Of a stretch of DNA of 64,000 bases, positions 24,401 to 39,400 are shown one piece after another. Each line of letters begins with the position of its first letter. Position 1 is the stretch's first letter. The notes beneath the pieces were generated by a model, which was given only the letters and a program-made list of their open reading frames with translations, was not told the DNA's origin and made no database searches. The translations under genes and the position numbers were made by a program. The DNA is from Chionis minor (taxonomy: Eukaryota; Chordata; Aves; Charadriiformes; Chionididae): positions 28,922 to 92,921 of the forward strand of contig VZSF01005563.1 of the NCBI GenBank assembly GCA_013398295.1, given 5' to 3'.

Positions 24401-27400
24401 TAACATACACAAAAAGTAATAAATTGAAATTTTTTTTTTTTTGGAAGTAGGTCATCTGCCTTTGAAAGGGAGAAAAGATAGGTTGACAAAGAAACCACCC
24501 GTTAATATTTATAAACAACCACCAGTTAAGAAAAGGTCATACAGATGAAAGTGCATGGACATTTACAAAAACAGGAGGAAAAGTAGAGAGACTAGAGAAA
24601 GCTAAACAGAAAACAGAAAAACACATAGCAGGAGTGACCTAGCAAATTGAAACTGCAATGAAAACATAATAATGGAAGTCTGGAAAAAAACTAGAGCGGA
24701 AGAAAAAGAACATGGTCTGCTTAACTACAATATCCCTACATCCAATCATTGGTCATCAAATACTCAAAGTCAAACTATGATTCATCTCTTTCTATTGTAT
24801 TTCTCAGCAGTAGTTTTCAGCAAAATCAAGTATTTTTGTAGATATGTGATACTGTGACAGGTTTTCAGTTGTCAGGTTTTCTTGAGAGTTGAGACTGAAG
24901 TACATAATTAACATTAACAGAACACAGCACGAGAGCCATTTATTAGCATCTCTCTGTTTCAAAATCATAGTATCTGAGTATTGGCAAATATAGGAAATGG
25001 TAAGGTGTGTTTCTGAATGTTTAAATCCCTGTCAGTGTAGCCACGCAAGCCTTGGGCTACTGAGCAGAATTTTCCCAGATTACATGACATATCACTAACA
25101 GCAGTAAAGAATTGTATTTGTAGGAATTTGAGAGTTAACTTCAGTTACTTTCTCATGTGCCTAAGTTCATTATGACAGACTGAAATACTACTATACATCT
25201 GAGTTGTCTGGTACACTGGAATTTCCCCCACAACTCCAGTTTTTCTACACATTTGAGCTTTCAGGGCATGCTTTCTTCACATTGATGAAGGTTAAGCAAA
25301 GAAGTAGCCTCTTTTTGAACTTTGACCTTAGATCCTGAATTCTCACCAATGTTCAGTACGGTAAAAACTACACCACTACTAGACTGTCACACTCCCATCA
25401 AGCCCCTCAGATAATTAAAAAAGTAAGATCTTGACTCTAGTGCATTGATCCAGTTAGCTGCCAAGTTCTGGCAACATTCCCGAGTATACACTGCTCTAAA
25501 ATTTCCATGAGGAAACAATTTCCAAAGCCAATACAACAGGATCTGAAAAGTGTATTTTATGTTAGGTCAGCTAGTGGGGGTTTTCTTCCCTTTTTTATTT
25601 TATTTTGCAGTTAAGTTCTTCAAAGAAAGGTAAACGTTTGACAGTTGGTTTGAGTACAGCTCGAACTCTGGCATCAGCAAATCACAAGCTAGGATGGCAC
25701 CCAAAAAGCAGCAGAGATTTTGATACTAAACAGTGGAAGTGTTGTTTCCCTGCCCATAATGGGACAAAGTGGGAGACACTCAAGAACTCAAGATCTGGGA
25801 ACTGTAATGTTAACTCTTTCCTCCTCCCCTCCCAAACTATTTAGTTTCCCAATCACCTCAATGCTCACCCTAAGCCTACTGCTCTTTGTGCAGGATAGAA
25901 TCTTGAAACAATTGATGTTCACTGTAAAGACCACCAGAATCCACTTTTTCCACTGCAGCGCGCTTCAGGAATAGGAGAAAATAGGAGAAAAGTGATGTGT
26001 TCTTCACAAACCTTTCCCAGTGCAAACAGATCTTAGGTTTTTTGCTATATTAACTTCAGGTTTAAAAAGCATCTTGCAGTCAAGAAAACATAGAAGATAA
26101 GATTCTAGAGCACAGTTAAACAAAGAATTACAGGGACCTGTAGTCTGTTTCTAGTGCTATTTTATACAGAGGGTCCTGGTTTGATTTACCTTTTCCATCT
26201 CTAGAACTTTATCTTGCATCTCCTTCAGGGCACAATGGGATTCTGCTTCACTCAGCCTGGCTTGGACCAGCTCTTTTTCCAGCTGTAGCACAAAGTCTTC
26301 ACTGTATCGTGAACTGCATTTATGCTACAAAGTTTGCAGAAATATGTTTAGTATGAAGCACAGATGGTTTGAAAGGGGTTTTATATGCCAGATTTGGAGC
26401 GAAAAGTACATTCAAATGCTTAACATTAGGAATACTAGCTTAAGATCAACAGAAGTGCTTACCTTATACAAGTCTACTAACATGTCCATCCAGACTGCTA
26501 ACAGTAAGAACCCTTAATGCTCTGCCTCTCAACCAACTGCACTTCCACACAGCCAAATGTGTAAGACCAAACCGAGACCCCTATTAGTACTGATGAGCAA
26601 CAACTCACACTTTTCTCTCACTGTTATGCACACTGAAAAATTCCCAAAGGATCTGTGATTATTTTGTGATATGCTGAAAAAGTTGCTTAGGAAAGACCAG
26701 CTCGTTACAAGGTTAATACAAGTTATCTTTCTTGATCCTATCTCACTTAAACTCCGATTCAATAGAAGCCTTCCATAACCTTGGATTTATAATAAAGCCA
26801 TGTATATTTCGATGCACAATCACTTTGGTTTGCCCCTTTCTTCCACTCCAATCCTTGGCTCTCATTTGCTCAACCTATAAGTATTCCTTCCAAGATTCTC
26901 TCCTAGGACAAGCCTTGTAGGTTTACAAGAAAAAGGCAGACACAAGTAGCAGTACAGCCCCTGCTAGACAGGCAGCATAGGCCCAAGCTACAAAGAAATT
27001 TGGTTCTTTCCATACAGGACTTACTCCGAGACTATCCCCAGCCAGTTTTGCACACCCAAACACATTCCCTCAGTAATAAAACAGCAGTTCAGAACTTCAG
27101 GTCACCCTTTCCAAACTTCAGGGGGAAGGGAAAACACACAGTTCTGCTCAAGTAAATTAATTCACCATTAACTTATTTCTTGACTGTTGATTATCCGGAA
27201 TTAAAAGTGAGATTTACACTTTCGACCTGCTAAAGCACAATTTTGTGAAACTGCATCTTTCAACAGATACATCCAGCTGGTCATACTAACCATTTGTATT
27301 CAAAAGCCCCACTTAACTTTTTTTCCTCCAGTCAATAGTTACAAAACACATCTTATTTCTTTCTTGGGTCACTTTAAAATTAATTGAGATTCACCACAGA

Positions 27401-30400
27401 TTGTCAGACTTGCTTGACAAACCGTGCCATCCTAACTCAGCATTTACATTTCTGGTGTTGAGCGTTGAAACCCCCAAAGCGTAGTTGCGCAGGCACTGTG
27501 TATGCATAGCTACCCTGAAAATTAAGTTTGAATGGAAATCATTTAATACATCTTTCGTGCCATTAACTACATGGAAGAATAAATACTATACTTGGATTCA
27601 CAGATGAAGTTTTATTCAATTAACAAAGCAACTTTAAAATCCATAGAGTATTCATTATACTAAAGATACAACTATTTCTTAATTTTATATTTGCATCAAG
27701 TAATTTCATTTTCTGCATCTAAAAATAGCTCATAAAATTCAGTTCCATATGCTTCTGGTAGGGCATGACATCCCCTGACTTTTAATGCACAAGCTGAAGG
27801 CAATCGGAACAAAACAAGGATTTACAGCATGTAACTACATGATCAAGGAAATGGTTTTTCTTTTATTTTTATACTTCTGCATGCCAACTAAGCCTTTCAT
27901 CATGACTTACAGTACAATCCAAACTCAAAAGCTACACTAACTTTAGTGTTACAATTTATTGCATTTCTTGTAAATATGTCTACAGGGAGCTATAACAGAG
28001 GAGATATATACAAAGCATTAAAATGCAAATATAGCTCCTGCAAGCAGTCCTTAGCGTCACTGAGACTATCCACCTAAGCGCTTGTCCTTCTTAACTATGC
28101 AGTTGAACACAAATGGAATGCTTCATGTACAAAAACTATAGTATATTTAATTTTCCCTGATACAATACAATTTAATTCATATTCTTTTCAACCCACATAG
28201 TGTCTTTGCCTCAGCAGACAGTGGAGGTAGCCCCGATCTGAGTGTAAGGAGAGGCTGGGTGGACAATGCTGATTCATTCCTACAATTGCTTCCCAGGATA
28301 CAGGAGCAGGCGCAGAGAATAGGCACCATCTCTTTCGTATTCCCTGTCTGTTTGTACAAATTCACCACGACACACACAGCAACTTAAATGGACTCTACCT
28401 GTCTTGTTCCAGATTCTGCTTAAGATACATATGGAACAAGAATGAATGCAGCGTGCTTTCCTCAGTTGAGAAGTCCTCTTGTACTCTCCAGGTAATTGAG
28501 AGAAAACAGCAGATTTAAAGATCTGAATATGTCCTGATTTTGCAACAGTATATAAGTGTACTCTAAATAGTTTTTGACTACAAAAATCTAACTGATGTTT
28601 GTCAAATAATAACTAATGGAGAGTGTAGGAAAAGTTACTTATCTAGTTTCAGGCACAAGTCATGCCTTCTTTAAGTCTGTCTTTAGATTTTGCCTGCCTA
28701 GGGAATATGTTAGGATTACTTATCTATTTACCCACAATAAAGTTAAAATCAAGTCTTGACAGACTGGCAAAAAAATATAGCCAAAATCAAAACAGATTTA
28801 AAAAACCAATATTCACACAGTCGAAGTTGTGATTTTTGCTCCTTAAAAAACCAATACACAATTTTAATAATTTAGTATATGAAGTTAACACAAGTTTATA
28901 GTCAAAACAGTGTTTGAAAACTACTTTGATACTGACGACTTTAGCAAAAAACCTGCTTTTATATATTTGCCTTAAGCCCTAGAATTTGTGACAAAACCCA
29001 CAATGTGAATCCAGATTTCCAGGCACCAGCCAAATGTTTTAACCACAGTAACACTGTTTTTCTTATCTGTGTTGGAAATATGTCTGAAATATAAAGTACT
29101 GAAAATGTAGTTCTATAGCCATTTACTTACGAAAGAAAGAAATCCTTGCTTGGCTTCACAAAACTGGATTTATTTGCCCCCAACTTTTCTTTAAAATCTC
29201 AGAAATAGTAAGATCTCAGAGACTGGCACAAACATTCCTAATATTATTTTGTTCAATGACAGATTATTATGTGTAATTACAGAATGCTTTTCTAGTACTC
29301 TAGGGCAACTAACAGGCTGTCCAGCAACTACCAAGCTAACTTAGGTTACACATTTAAGTGCTAACTGTATTACTTTACTATATACAGTATTTTTATTTTC
29401 TGCTTTTTAGTTGCAAATCAGAACCTAATATAAAAAAGTATATTATCAAATTAAGTTCCATAATGTTGTGACAGTCATTTCCAAGCATACATTCCATTTG
29501 TTATTATGTTCTTAATTATTAGTCATTTTAGCATGAGTTCCTGAAAAGAATAACCAAATACATGGCTATAAATTACCTTGCAAAACGCATATGCTTCCAT
29601 CTGTATGTTTAATCAATTAAAATTCTATCTTCACATAAAACACTTGAAGAGCCTTCTTAAAAATAAGGTGTAAATCAATTTGAGTTTGAACTGCTCTCTC
29701 CTTTCTCAGATTCAATTTTCAAGCATTCAGACTGATGAAGTGGGTAACCATTGAAAATTAGAGTATTACTGGGAAAGATAGATTTGTGTTCTGGAGGTGT
29801 ATTAAATAGTAGAAATCATTAGATTATTCATTTTTATACACTCTGCAGAAGCCACCTTTATTTAGAAACAGTAGAAGAAAAAGAACAGAGAAGAAACCTT
29901 CAGCACATAATTATCAGGAGTAGGTTAGGATAGGCTGATTACCCTCACTCCTAACTCCTCAAATACCATCGCTCTTAAAGCCTGCTGTATTCTGTTGAAG
30001 TCAGACACAACAACTTCTAAGCAGTTCTTGATTTACTATCAGCATGAGGAAGAAACCACCTTCCTCTTAATCTTTTGGTTACCCACCACATCTAGAAGCC
30101 TTTGGCAAGTTTCTATATTTAGAGATCGGATATGCCAAAGACAGACTAGTACCATTCCCTTCAAAACCATTCAGGCAAATGTTTAGGTAGCTGAAGCACT
30201 GAACTCCAAAAGCACTTCAGAATCATGTTAGCTTTACAATTATTTTTTCCTAGTTATCAATATGAAAAACTGTAGCAGTCATAGACTGTGTTTTAAAACC
30301 TTACACTGACAGAGTTGCTCTCTACTAGGATGTAAAGGTTTGGATCCAAAGCAAAGTTAAGTGTGAAGTCTCCATCTCAAATCTTATTTTCCGCTTTCTT

Positions 30401-33400
30401 TTCCTCTTCCAAATGACATTAAATATATTCAGAAATACACAGTATACATTTGATGACACTTAGTATGTGATTCATTATATGATCGTTGGTATTATTTGCA
30501 GGCTATCTGGGAGAAATACTATAGCAGAACTTCCTTTCATTAAGAAACAGTGGTAAGAACCTCTCTAAATAGACACAATGCTGTAATGAAGTCATTCTGG
30601 TTCAACTAAAAAATCCCTATAAATACTTCAGCACAGAAAAAATTAAAATTGCATGTAATTTGGGCTTCTAGTGTTGGACTTCAGTCAAAAGACTACTCCT
30701 CTATCCATCTCTGTATTCAACCTTACAAAGAAGCGCTGCAATGGAGAATTTCTTCCTACACACACATCCTGTAGACACCTTCAATACTTACCTTTAAGCC
30801 ACCCAACCTGTGCTATCAAATCTCATAGAACAAACCCTAGATTATATTTAAATACAAATGCATAACCTTTTTACAAAGAATGTTAGCCTTCTGAGAAATG
30901 CTACGGTTTAGATCGTATTTTTTGCTATCAACAAAACAAGAAATCCCACTCATTTCTCCTGACTCGTGATTTACCAGTAGAAGCGGGCTGTGTTTTGTTT
31001 TCTTTTTTTTTTAAATCCCATAGTGTTGTTCAGAAAAGGCAGCCCCAAATATCTGCCTAAGTAACTGCCTAAGAGTCAGTTCTTGTCACACGTTCCTATT
31101 CAGAGATTCATACCCAAACTTCACAGTTTCTATCATGCTGAAACAGACAACTCAACTTTGGAAAAGATGTAGACTATAAAATATGTAGGACAGATGCTGT
31201 ACCTTTAAATAAGGACAGATAAACTATGTAGCCATTTATAAGTTCACTGTGCAATCCCTTTTGCTAATCATAAACAAAACTGAAATAATTGGAAGGAAAA
31301 AACCCACATTAAAGCAAATACTCGTAAGAAATACTGAAGAGGAGTATTGTCAAGAGCAAAGCTAATGGCTGTAGGTGGCAAAAAGACTTATCGGTGTATT
31401 CAATGAAATGACAAAATTCAAAATAAATCGATGGATTTCCACTAGGTGGCGCCCTAAGTGCACGCAGCTGTTTACATTTGTTGCTCCTCTTTCCAGGCTC
31501 GCAAAGTCAAAAGCCCGTTCAATAACAAATCTTACTAATGCAGCAAAATCTAGGAAACTATTAATTGAAACCATCTTAAGACTTTCACCACATTGTCTAA
31601 GTTAATTCAGACAGTCCTCAAAACCACAGTACAATTCCTTACACTTCAAAATTAGGCAGCTACTAGGCACAAATCTGTCTATAACCACATGGATTTAGCA
31701 ACTCAGTTCCAAGCAGTCAGGCTATTTTCTATAATCATGTTCACATTTAAGTGGAGGAAAACAAGGCTGGAGGCATGAAGGGTAGTGTTACTCTTGAATT
31801 AACTGCCCATTCTCGCATTTTACTTGCTCTCCACTCCTGCGGCACCTGCCCAATCTTCTGCCCCCACAGCTCCAATACAGCCAATTTTGCAATCCAGTTA
31901 CCTCTAGTTGTTGCTCAGGTCCAGTTCCCATGTCTTGCCAACCAGCCAGGCTTCCTTATCATTGTTATTTAATAAGGTGCCCAGCATAATTAAAAGCGTT
32001 AGCTTTAAAATTCGTATTACTCATCAATTAACTAAGAGAAAAATACAACATTTTAATCTCTTTTAATAACTTTTAATTGAGTGCAGGTAAGTAACATGGA
32101 TGCCTCCAAAAACACATTCCAAAAAGCATGTGTACTATTGTCATCAGACAGTAAACAGCTGGATACTCAAGTCTATTAACACTTCTCATTTTATTTCACT
32201 TGAAAGATTACAACATAACTAAAATTTTGGAAAGCACTGCTAAAACATCCCCATCTTCCTAATCAAAATTTCTTCATGGTTTTCTCCCTAAAGAAATTGC
32301 TGAGGTTAAATAAAAAGCAGTATTAGACATTACAGAGTCATGTCAGGTCATTAATAACTCCTTGCAACTATTCCAAAATATGTACCTTTTTTACACTGAA
32401 ATGCATTAAGCAGACATAATAAACTATTTCTATGATGTTGCATTTAAGTTAAGATTTCTTTTCAGTCTAACAGTAAATCTCATCTCCACCTTCCAAGATG
32501 CGATACAAGTGTTTCCAGAGCTTTGGTGAAGGATGGCTAAAACAAACTGCTACACTGCCTGTAAGGAATCTGGTAAGCAGCTGTAGTATGCTGTAGTTCT
32601 ATAAAAGTTGTATTTCATACACCTGAAACACCCAGGGCTTCAGAAATGTACTTGGATGTCACTTACTTAAAATAATACAAGTATATTCACACCAGCACAG
32701 AGCAGTTGATTCAGCATGTGAAGACTGCTGCAAGTGCTTCCCTCCCCCTCTCAAGACAAGATACTGAGCACTTTGTAAGTGGCTTCGAGAAAGTAACTTC
32801 AGTCTCGCAGTAAGTCTCAAGTCTTGCACATTATACTACCTAAAACACTTAGTACAGACAAACACAGTACTACCTACAGCTGTTAAAAAGTTATTTTCCT
32901 GCCCTATCTGCACATAAACCTGCACCTTTTAATAAAGTCTTGTAGTTCTAAAAAAAATCAGGGACAATACCATTGTATTTTTGCACGCAGCAAATTTAAG
33001 CATGCTATGAAAAAAAAAATAGGTACACAGAAGAAACGTTAACAGGGAAGAAACTTGACTTAAATGAGAAGCTCGGTAAGGCATTATGAATGAACTCTCA
33101 AATCTGAGTATTCAGAGTGACACGGTTTGCCATGGCTAGATTCTTGTCACCAGGAGGACCAAAGGTTTTGTGGGTGGTGTTTTGCTAGTATGTCTTTGGT
33201 GGCGGTGGGTTTTCAAGTTGGTTGTTGTTGTTGTTGGGGTTTTGGCTTGGTGTGTTTTGTTGTGGAGTTGTTTTGGTTTTTTGTTTAAGTTAATAACTTA
33301 GATCTGTCCAGGGTTATGAATCTCATCTATGGGTAAGAACAAACCTAAATATCACTTAGTCCAATCTGTGTACTTTTAAGAATGCAAAACACAATGAACA

Positions 33401-36400
33401 TGCATTTACAAGGACAGCACAGAGACTATGTCATGATGAAGAAAAACAAACACAAGTGAGTGAAAGAGATGAGATGACGTGCTGCCAGGCTCCTTACCCA
33501 TTGCTGCTGCTGTTGGAGCTCCCTGATGGTATTCTCAGCTTGCTCCAGTTTAGTAATGGCCTCATCACTCTGCTGTTTGATGGTGGCCAGCTCCCGTTTT
33601 ATGAGGTAGTTTTCCTCAGCCTCCTGAGCCCTTGTCACTTGTCCCTTAGGACATAATTTATTTTTTTAAGCAATGACAAATCCAAGGAAGATTGTCTTTG
33701 TGATGCTTAGCTGCTTATTTCATCAGATTGGTTTTGCAAACAGCACAGAGTACAATTGGTAGAAATTTTAGGATAAGGTAGTACTAAACAGCTGCTTTAG
33801 TACTTTATTACAAAGTTCAGCATCCATTTAGCAAGCACAATTGTGTACTTGCATTCGATAAAATTCCTTTCATGCACTATTACTCAGTTGTACATGCACA
33901 GATTTAAGTTCGCAATATTCAATTTCAGTGTTAATACAGTGTCATAGAATCCATTTCTGATAAGAATTTGTACAAAAAATTACATTAGGTTAGGAAAAAA
34001 TATAGCGTGCAGGTATTTGGTTTATATATTTTTAGTAAACAAAATTAAACAAGCATCTAGCAAGAAATTAGCTCTATATTTATTTCAAATCAGCAAGGCA
34101 GGGATAGAGTAGAGCATGCAAATATGCATGCATTAAAGCAGTTTATGGGGTTTTTTGAGAGTAGAAAGACAGTCATACAGAAAAAGACTAAAAGACTATA
34201 CCTGTATCAATCTATCTGCCAAGGAAGCACTTTCCTACAAAGGAAAAATTCAGATAGGAATAAGGAAAAGAAAAACCAAAAAACAAAGGGGTGATAATAG
34301 TGACAAAAAAAGACAAGAGCTGAGAGAAAGAAAATGCCCAAATTCTACCCATGTTCTGTACAAACTCTTTTTACAAAATTAACAACTCTTCATATAAGTT
34401 AAGGCAACTCAGCCTGAAAGTCACAGGAAGCAGCCTTTTCTGCGACAGATTTAACAAAGTCTATCTGTGATAAAAGAAAGTCTAAAGCCAGATTTTCGTA
34501 ACATTTAAAATACACCTTAAGCTTGCTTCCTTAATTGACAAAAGTTACCGATACATTATCTGACATGATATAGTAGATAAATGCAAGATGCTGTCTATGG
34601 TCCATCGACAACATGAAAGGAAGGTGTAATTTGAGCACAAAGGAAACCTCCACTAAGCACCAAGGCATTCATGCAGAACTAAAGCTTCCAAAAAAGACGA
34701 AGCAGAAAAGTTAAATGGTGCAAACTGACAGACGCAAGTAGAAAATTTCAACTATGACAGGTACTATTGTGTTTTACTGAACTCTTGCAGTAACTCAGTT
34801 GAGTGGTTCGGATGCTCTTTCCTTGCCAAAGTCTTGCAAGAAAGAAATTTTCATTTATGCACACTGACAAGCACTACATTTCTTCCCACCTAAGTTGCAT
34901 CTTTAATTAATTTCTACTCTATTACCCTTGAAAGCGCTAAATTTTTGCAGATTCTACAACAGAGAACACATCTATTCGCAGACCATCTTTGTCCTTGGAA
35001 CTTTAATTTTAATAAAAGTTTAAACTGGTTGATAAGAGCTCTGACTTAGAAGTTAAGGTAAGATGTTTGTCGTTAAGGCACACAAAGGAAACCACAACTA
35101 AATCATAGAGATTAGGATGAGGAAAAAATACTGTAAAATAAGTTTCCAACAGAACTTTGTTCACACTTTATGATCAGTTTTCAGATGCTGTGATAACAGA
35201 CTTCAGAAATTCTTATTAATATATGTTTTCCCATTTTAAAACATTCTAGTTCCAGTCAGAATAGAATACTCTGAAAGTGAATTCTGAAATCTTAAGCACA
35301 GAATTTGCAAAAGCACTAGTGTCTGGCAGTTCATCATGGACTTCCTAATAAAAGAAATAAATCCTATTTCAAACCTTTGCAAGTTAAGTATAAAACAGGA
35401 ATATTTACTATTAGAAATCTGCCAACACCACTGAAGTGATTCACTACAGCTTCAAACTTCTTTTAAAAAAGTCTGCTCTTTTCAGGTAGTTTTATCAGCA
35501 CTTCACAGTTTTAAGATGTTTATAAAATCGTATTTTTGGTAACAACTTTCACAATGTGTCCTCATTATGTTCATTTTTCCAAATTACATTCAGAAATCAA
35601 TTAATTCAAATTTGACATAGATTGACTGCTTTTTCCAAGAAACTGTAATGGATTTAACACCTGAAGCATGACATCTTTCCATTATGTCACTCTCAATTGA
35701 ATCTTTACCATTTTCTTCCCTGTGAAACACAAGCAACTGTTTGCAACTCTCAAGAGCATTCAGTTTCATTTGGTTAAAGATAGTTGCTGCTGGTGGTTAA
35801 GATGGACAAGAATGTCCAGTTCAGATGCAGGCTGTCACAGGAAGCGTGACACCAGAATATAGCAGAGGCCACTGGAGAACAGAGCCTGCATGCTGGCAAT
35901 GTACTAACAACAGTTACCATGCATACTTTTAAAGTTATATCCAGTTACAAAGAAAGCTAACAAAACTCTATTCCAGACTAAATCTGTGAGAAATAACATC
36001 TTAAATAAAATAATCTTAAATAAAAATAAAATCTTACAAGATACTTCCGCCCCGCCCCATGTACCCATAATTGCTTCAAAAATTCAAAACTATGTAAAAC
36101 TAATGGCAGCAGACTTCCTGTACTGAATGTGAATGCTGCGACAACACCCCTCTACTGCTGTATTCGCTAGCAATGAAATAATCTGTTTTCATCTCCATCT
36201 CTCTCTGGTCATTGGTAGGTCTGTCATTTTGCTCCTATGTAAAAACACCCAGCAACTTCAATTTTCAAAACTGAGGATTCTCTCACAATAACCTCTTTTC
36301 CACCCAAGCAGTCCACTATTTCATGTAGTCTTCTGGACTTTGAACAGATGCTTCTAATTCAGAAAGAAAACAGTACAACAAAAGCTGGGCATGTCAAAAT

Positions 36401-39400
36401 GCTTGATTTCATATTCATCAAGAGCCAGACATAACAGCCTTACACATTTACAAGCACTGACCCTAATTGCTTTGTTATTGCCATGCTATTTGGCTAAGAA
36501 CTGTTAGTAAACACCACGGATTAGCAGGAAAAACAGTAAGCTATAATTCTCAGATTCCCATTTCACATAATAAAATTACCATTAATTTAAGTATTAATTA
36601 CCACAGATTAAATCTAATCATCAACATACTTACTTTTTCTAATGTTTCAATGCGCTGTTTTAGGAGTCTATTTTCAGTTCGTAACCTCTGAAAGGTAAAC
36701 AGTTCAGATTTGTATTTCTCAAGTTATGAATTGGATGTCTGATAAAAGCCAAGCAAGCTAACAATATTTTTACATCATCACATCTACAAAAATCAATATA
36801 AAACCAAAAATAACTAGCGACCGTTTTAGTATCCTTTTATATGATGTACTAACTCAAAAGATGAGTTTGAACAGCTTGATGCAGCAAAGATGAGAAGAAG
36901 TCTCACGTTACACGAAAGCATCTGTGTTGCATTAGTATGTCTGCAGGTCAACCACAGGGCTTGACCACACATTAGGCTTGACAGCCTCCTCTTCATAAAC
37001 AGAGCCGGACCCACCCTTCGTGGTTAAGGGACATAGACGTACACTCCCTGCACTAGGACACGTTAATGAGATAGCAGCAAGGTTTCCTTCATTCCCCCCT
37101 GCAGTAATTTATGTTAAATTATATAATACTTATTTAATCCGTAAGGCTTTACTGAGAATTATTTACCTCAGATGCCACAGACATGAGAAAGAATTGCGTA
37201 TTTTAGCAGTGCGTTTCCTATAAATGTTAGCAGTCAGCATTCAGATAGAAGGGATCTATATCCCTAAGAACAGAGCCATGGATATCAGTTCAGTAACGCT
37301 TTATTCTGCCAGGCTGAGAGGCAGGCTCAACATGCTCGTTCTCCCTAAAACAGCAGAACTTCTTAGCAGAGGAGAGTAAGTCAGAAATGGTTTATACAAA
37401 AGGTCCCAAAGCAAGGCCTAGAAACAGACAGCTTTGGGTTGCTGGATTTGGTTTGGCTGGGATTTTTTTGTTGGTTTTGTTTGTTTGCTTGGGTTTTTTG
37501 GATTTTGGTTTTGGGTTTTTTTGTTTTGTTTTTGGGGTTTTTTTTGGGGGGGGGCACAGAAGCAGGGAAGGATTTGAAGTTAAGATACTACAATCTAAAG
37601 CTACAGTTGTTTTTCAAATTATTTTATTCTGTTCTATTCTGCAGAGAGCTGTCATTTGAGTCCTGCAAATCTTCTGTTTTGAGATGCTGTTACAGCAGGT
37701 CCTAATGCCGCTAACTGCCTCACAGCCTGTTACAACAATAACAAACTGCCTGAAAAGGCTCAGAACACCTTTGTGCTCCCAGGTGCGTGTCACTGAGTTT
37801 TTCTGGAGAACCTCAGAAACTGATACTGAAAGGTAAAATGACCAACAGTGGACAGGAAGAAGGAAGGCTGTACCTCACTCCGTCTACTAAGGTTTATATG
37901 CTACACTGGCCCATCATTTCTCCCACTGCCTTTTCTCATGGAACTGGCTAAAAACATGACACAAGGCGAGAAATGCAGATCAAACACCACACTGTGAAAA
38001 AAATGTGAAAAAGGGGGAAAGAAGCAGCAAAAGCCTATTTATGTCACAAAAGCAAGAAGATGCAGTGATTAAGTACATACAGGAAGTAGGTCAGTTAGTA
38101 AAAGGGAAACATACACTGCACTCGCAGGGTGGGGTTTTTCCCCCTCACTACATATCAATTGCAGAAGCTCCAAAAGAAAAAGTGACTGCAGACAGAAGAC
38201 ACTCAGTCTTGCATCCAACGTGTAAGAAAAAAATCAAGATCTCAATCAATGATAAACCACTAAATGCATTCTGATAAACTCTATCTTAACATGTGTCTTA
38301 CAAACCTCCCGTGTGGGACACCTACATCTAAATCAGCATATTCAGAACCTCTGATAAACGAGGCCATCTGTAATCAAGATTTAGTCAGCAGAAAATAATG
38401 AACACTACGTACAGCAGGTCTCCATCAAAGATTTTTCTTTAAACGTCCACCAGAATTCTCAGTAATTTCACTGTAAGTGTCCTTTGTGAACAGATATCCC
38501 AAATACAAACGCTAAAAGAAAAGAATTCGGGGACCTCAATTACATGTCCTGCTACATACACAGATTAAATGTGTAACCCCGCATCTAGGAAATTAAACTG
38601 ATCCATGAAGAAATCTGTTGAGGCTCTCTTACTTTAATTTCAACTTGTTCTTCCATTTCTTTTGTCTTTATTGTAGTGTATTCCTTTTCTAACCTAAAAA
38701 TTAGAAATAGTAAGTTATGATAAGAAAAATTGTGGAAAACTTGTTAGTGTAATACCTAACAAACAACAGCAGAAGAGAGATACAGATTATTGATATTTCC
38801 TGTTTAAGTGACCACTTGAAATACTCTTCTTTAAATATTTAGACTGGACAAAAGACTCTGAACTAGGCGTCTGAAGTGCAAGTGTTTGTTTATATACATT
38901 TACAGTGGCAATGATTTGGAACTACTCTCCAATAACCACTCAATGCAATTATACAATAACCAATTCAATAGATTCAGCCTAAAGAAAACAAAGCTTGGAA
39001 AGCCTGGAAGACAAAAAGATGCAAAGAGATTTGAGACAAAGATCTTAAACATATAAAACATTTTTGGCCCCTCTCCAGCAAACCACAAAATTGTCCCAAA
39101 TGAAAAAGGTGGCAACAAGAAAAAGAGATAAACAATGCCTCTACAGAAGGTGACCAAGGAAGTTTAGACTCGGAATGGCAGGATTTTAAGTGACATGCAC
39201 TTATACAGGCTCTCAGAGAAAATGTCTTTCCTGAAAGCTTTGTTGCTACTTCTGTTTTAGAGAAGACTGCTCACTCTGCAGCACTGATCACAGGCTGCTG
39301 ACAGAAGGATTGGCAAATTCAAACTGAAAGACTCTAGCACGACTTGCGGTGCAAGAACAGTGAGCGTACCAACGTTACAACCACTGGAGGGTCACCAAAC

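Larger units (their letters stand above)
26325..33497 (-). other. EVI5 intron, 7.2 kb, with CTCF-type site
   Basis: Mostly featureless AT-rich sequence. Two features are notable: the CTCF motif at 31439-31453 and the T/G-rich tract at about 33165-33290, just downstream (in transcript order) of the Gln-rich coiled-coil exon ending at 33498. No exon is missing here, because the protein joins directly from QQQQQW to HKCSS as in the family. Confidence 0.8.

Noticed and set aside
37387..37705. Hydrophobic plus-strand frames resembling membrane segments
   Set aside because: Produced by translating the T/G low-complexity tract (Phe/Leu/Gly/Val codons).
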